This document shows positions 4,732 through 5,837 of a DNA stretch of 5,837 bases, one piece after another. The number at the start of each line of letters is the position of its first letter. Positions within the stretch are counted from its first letter, which is position 1. This stretch comes from Candidatus Roizmanbacteria bacterium CG22_combo_CG10-13_8_21_14_all_34_12 (lineage in GTDB: Bacteria > Patescibacteriota > Microgenomatia > UBA1406 > GWC2-37-13). Location of the stretch: positions 1-5,837 of the forward strand of contig PCTC01000034.1 of NCBI GenBank assembly GCA_002786595.1. Reading direction: 5' to 3'. The notes under the pieces were generated by a model, which did no database searches, was not told where the DNA came from, and saw nothing but the letters and a program-made list of their open reading frames with translations. The position numbers and the translations under genes are program-made.

Positions 4732-5766
4732 ATGACAATAATCAAAAGTGAATTTTCATTAGCTTTAAATCAGGTTGCCACCGAAAGAGGCATCTCTGCT
4801 GATGACGTTGTCTTATCGATTGAACAAGCTATTATTGCCGCATATAAAAAAGAATATTCTAAAGAGGAAGAGGAAATTAAAGTTGTCGTCAACAAAGACA
4901 GTGGTGAAGCCAAAATATTTAAAGACGATAAAGATATTACTCCTCCAGGTTTTGGACGAATTGCTGCTCAAACCGCCAAACAGGTTATCTTGCAAAAAAT
5001 TAGAGAGGCAGAGAAAAAAACTGTGGCTTCTCATTATTTGTCTCAGGTTGGAACTTTAGTCAAAGGTCGTATTATTCGTTACGACGGCTATAGCGCTTCA
5101 ATTGACATTGGTAAAGCTGAAGCTATTCTTCCTAAAGAAGAACAGATGAATAATTATCAATATCGAGTCAATGATAATTTGATTGTCTATCTCAAAGAAA
5201 TTTCCAATGATAAATTTGATAATCCAAGAATTATTGTTTCCCACTCTCATCCTAAGTTAATAGAGGAACTATTTAAACGCGAAGTCCCGGAGATAGCAAA
5301 CGGTACGATTGAAATTAAAAAGATTGTCCGAGAACCAGGTGAACGAGCTAAAATAGCAGTTACTTCGATCCAATCAGGTGTTGATCCGGTCGGAGCCTGT
5401 GTTGGTCAAAAAGGTGTCCGAGTCCAAACCGTGATTGATGAATTGGGTGGAATGGAAAAAATTGATATTATTCAGTGGAATAAAGACGAAAAATTATTTT
5501 TAATGGCGGCTCTTTCACCAGCTAAAATTACTTCCGTCGAAATTGACAAAACCGGAAAAAGGGCTAAAGTGACTGTTGATGAAAAAGAGGCTCCTTTGGC
5601 AATTGGCAAAGGCGGAATTAATGTTAATTTAGCTTCAAGACTGACTGAATTTGAGATTGATATTGTTCAAACTAAGTCTGAAGAACCGGCAAAAGCTGTT
5701 GAGGCTGCTCCAACTTCTGAAATTACTCCAGAAAAGAAAGTTAAAGAAGAAAAGCCAAAGGTATAA
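4732..5766 (+). CDS. nusA: Transcription termination/antitermination factor NusA
   Basis: NusA binds RNA polymerase and nascent RNA and modulates pausing, termination and antitermination. The 344-aa protein has an N-terminal RNA-polymerase-binding domain (1-103, ending [20 protein letters not shown] at 74-93), an S1 domain (about 104-170, [20 protein letters not shown]), KH1 (about 185-255, [12 protein letters not shown] with the [10 protein letters not shown] loop at 221-230) and KH2 (about 256-314, with [20 protein letters not shown] at 290-309). Both GxxG loops are intact. The tail (315-344) is Ala/Glu/Lys/Pro-rich, and the acidic AR repeats of proteobacterial NusA are absent. Compared with B. 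subtilis NusA as I remember it, about 30 residues are missing between KIF (61-63) and FGRIAAQ (74-80); the reading frame is continuous, so this is a natural deletion. It follows L25 by 18 bp and precedes infB by 4 bp. Confidence 0.97.
   Translation: MTIIKSEFSLALNQVATERGISADDVVLSIEQAIIAAYKKEYSKEEEEIKVVVNKDSGEAKIFKDDKDITPPGFGRIAAQTAKQVILQKIREAEKKTVASHYLSQVGTLVKGRIIRYDGYSASIDIGKAEAILPKEEQMNNYQYRVNDNLIVYLKEISNDKFDNPRIIVSHSHPKLIEELFKREVPEIANGTIEIKKIVREPGERAKIAVTSIQSGVDPVGACVGQKGVRVQTVIDELGGMEKIDIIQWNKDEKLFLMAALSPAKITSVEIDKTGKRAKVTVDEKEAPLAIGKGGINVNLASRLTEFEIDIVQTKSEEPAKAVEAAPTSEITPEKKVKEEKPKV
5757..5761 (+). promoter_or_regulatory. Weak Shine-Dalgarno sequence for infB
   Basis: AAAGG overlaps the last codons of nusA and ends 9 nt before the infB ATG at 5771. 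It suggests translation of infB from the nusA transcript by re-initiation. A TATAAT at 5762-5767 spans the nusA stop codon but ends only 3 nt before the ATG, too close for the leaderless spacing seen elsewhere. Confidence 0.4.
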
Positions 5767-5770
5767 TTCT

Positions 5771-5837
5771 ATGAAAACTCGTCCACCAATCGTTGCCATC
5801 CTCGGCCATGTTGATCATGGTAAAACTACTCTTCTTG
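5771..5837 (+). CDS. infB: Translation initiation factor IF-2, N-terminal fragment (runs off window)
   Basis: Only the first 22 codons are visible: [20 protein letters not shown] followed by [11 protein letters not shown] (residues 12-20) is the Walker A/P-loop of the IF-2 GTPase domain, and [16 protein letters not shown] is the usual IF-2 signature at the start of that domain. IF-2 recruits initiator tRNA to the 30S subunit and promotes subunit joining. The protein begins 11 residues before the P-loop, so the IF2N domain and long linker of most bacterial IF-2 are absent. The start is supported by the nusA stop 4 bp upstream and a weak AAAGG site. The gene continues beyond 5837. Confidence 0.95.
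   Translation, partial: MKTRPPIVAILGHVDHGKTTLL

Noticed and set aside
4775..5059. Open frames overlapping nusA on both strands (also 4813-5034 on the minus strand)
   Set aside because: They lie wholly within the well-conserved NusA coding region and encode compositionally odd peptides; they are shadows of nusA.
1..5837. Alternative genetic code with UGA read as an amino acid
   Set aside because: All recognised proteins are full length without in-frame TGA, tryptophan uses TGG and glycine uses GGN, so the standard code fits.
1..5837. tRNA, rRNA, riboswitch or prophage/defence genes
   Set aside because: No cloverleaf, rRNA-like stretch, riboswitch-like leader or integrase, transposase, nuclease or toxin-antitoxin signature was found; intergenic gaps are at most about 120 bp.

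Overview
The window is an AT-rich stretch of bacterial chromosome that most resembles a Candidate Phyla Radiation (Patescibacteria) genome, possibly Microgenomates. The evidence is the family mix (a DUF5679 zinc-ribbon microprotein, a large DUF4012 envelope protein), streamlined translation and transcription factors (an IF-2 that starts directly at its GTPase domain, a NusA with a shortened N-terminal domain), small intergenic gaps, and almost no Shine-Dalgarno sequences. No in-frame TGA interrupts any conserved protein, so the standard genetic code fits, which argues against the UGA=Gly lineages (Gracilibacteria, Absconditabacteria). The phylum-level call is an inference from gene content; no rRNA is present.

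Layout. Positions 20-460 (+): an unrecognised 79-aa protein with a C-terminal membrane segment, then a 47-aa DUF5679 protein with the only strong ribosome binding site here, closed by a hairpin terminator (489-514). Positions 522-1572 (-): a convergent pair, a nucleotidyltransferase of the HxGH cytidylyltransferase/HldE-like family followed by a small LigT-like (2H phosphoesterase fold) protein that has lost both catalytic histidines. Positions 1573-1692: a 120-bp divergent intergenic region. Positions 1693-3936 (+): a 747-aa DUF4012 membrane protein. Positions 3982-5837 (+): an information-processing cluster of ribosomal protein L25 (CTC type), NusA and the start of IF-2, with gaps of 18 bp and 4 bp.

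The most interesting structure is non-coding. Three copies of a 28-bp hairpin repeat lie at 1058-1085, 1597-1624 and 1635-1662. Copies 1 and 2 are perfect inverted copies (30 bp with flanks) that bracket the nucleotidyltransferase gene. Copy 3 differs at three stem base pairs, all three compensated on the opposite arm, so selection or the mobilising mechanism acts on the fold. Copies 2 and 3 form a back-to-back pair in the divergent promoter region. Naive longest-frame gene calls run into the repeats and gain spurious N-termini.

Six of the eight genes carry a TATAAT-like hexamer ending only 6-7 nt before the start codon, with no Shine-Dalgarno sequence. That spacing would put transcription initiation at or next to the start codon, suggesting widespread leaderless mRNAs. 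The two exceptions are the DUF5679 gene, with a near-complete Shine-Dalgarno sequence, and IF-2, with a weak one. This is inferred from spacing alone and needs transcript 5'-end data.
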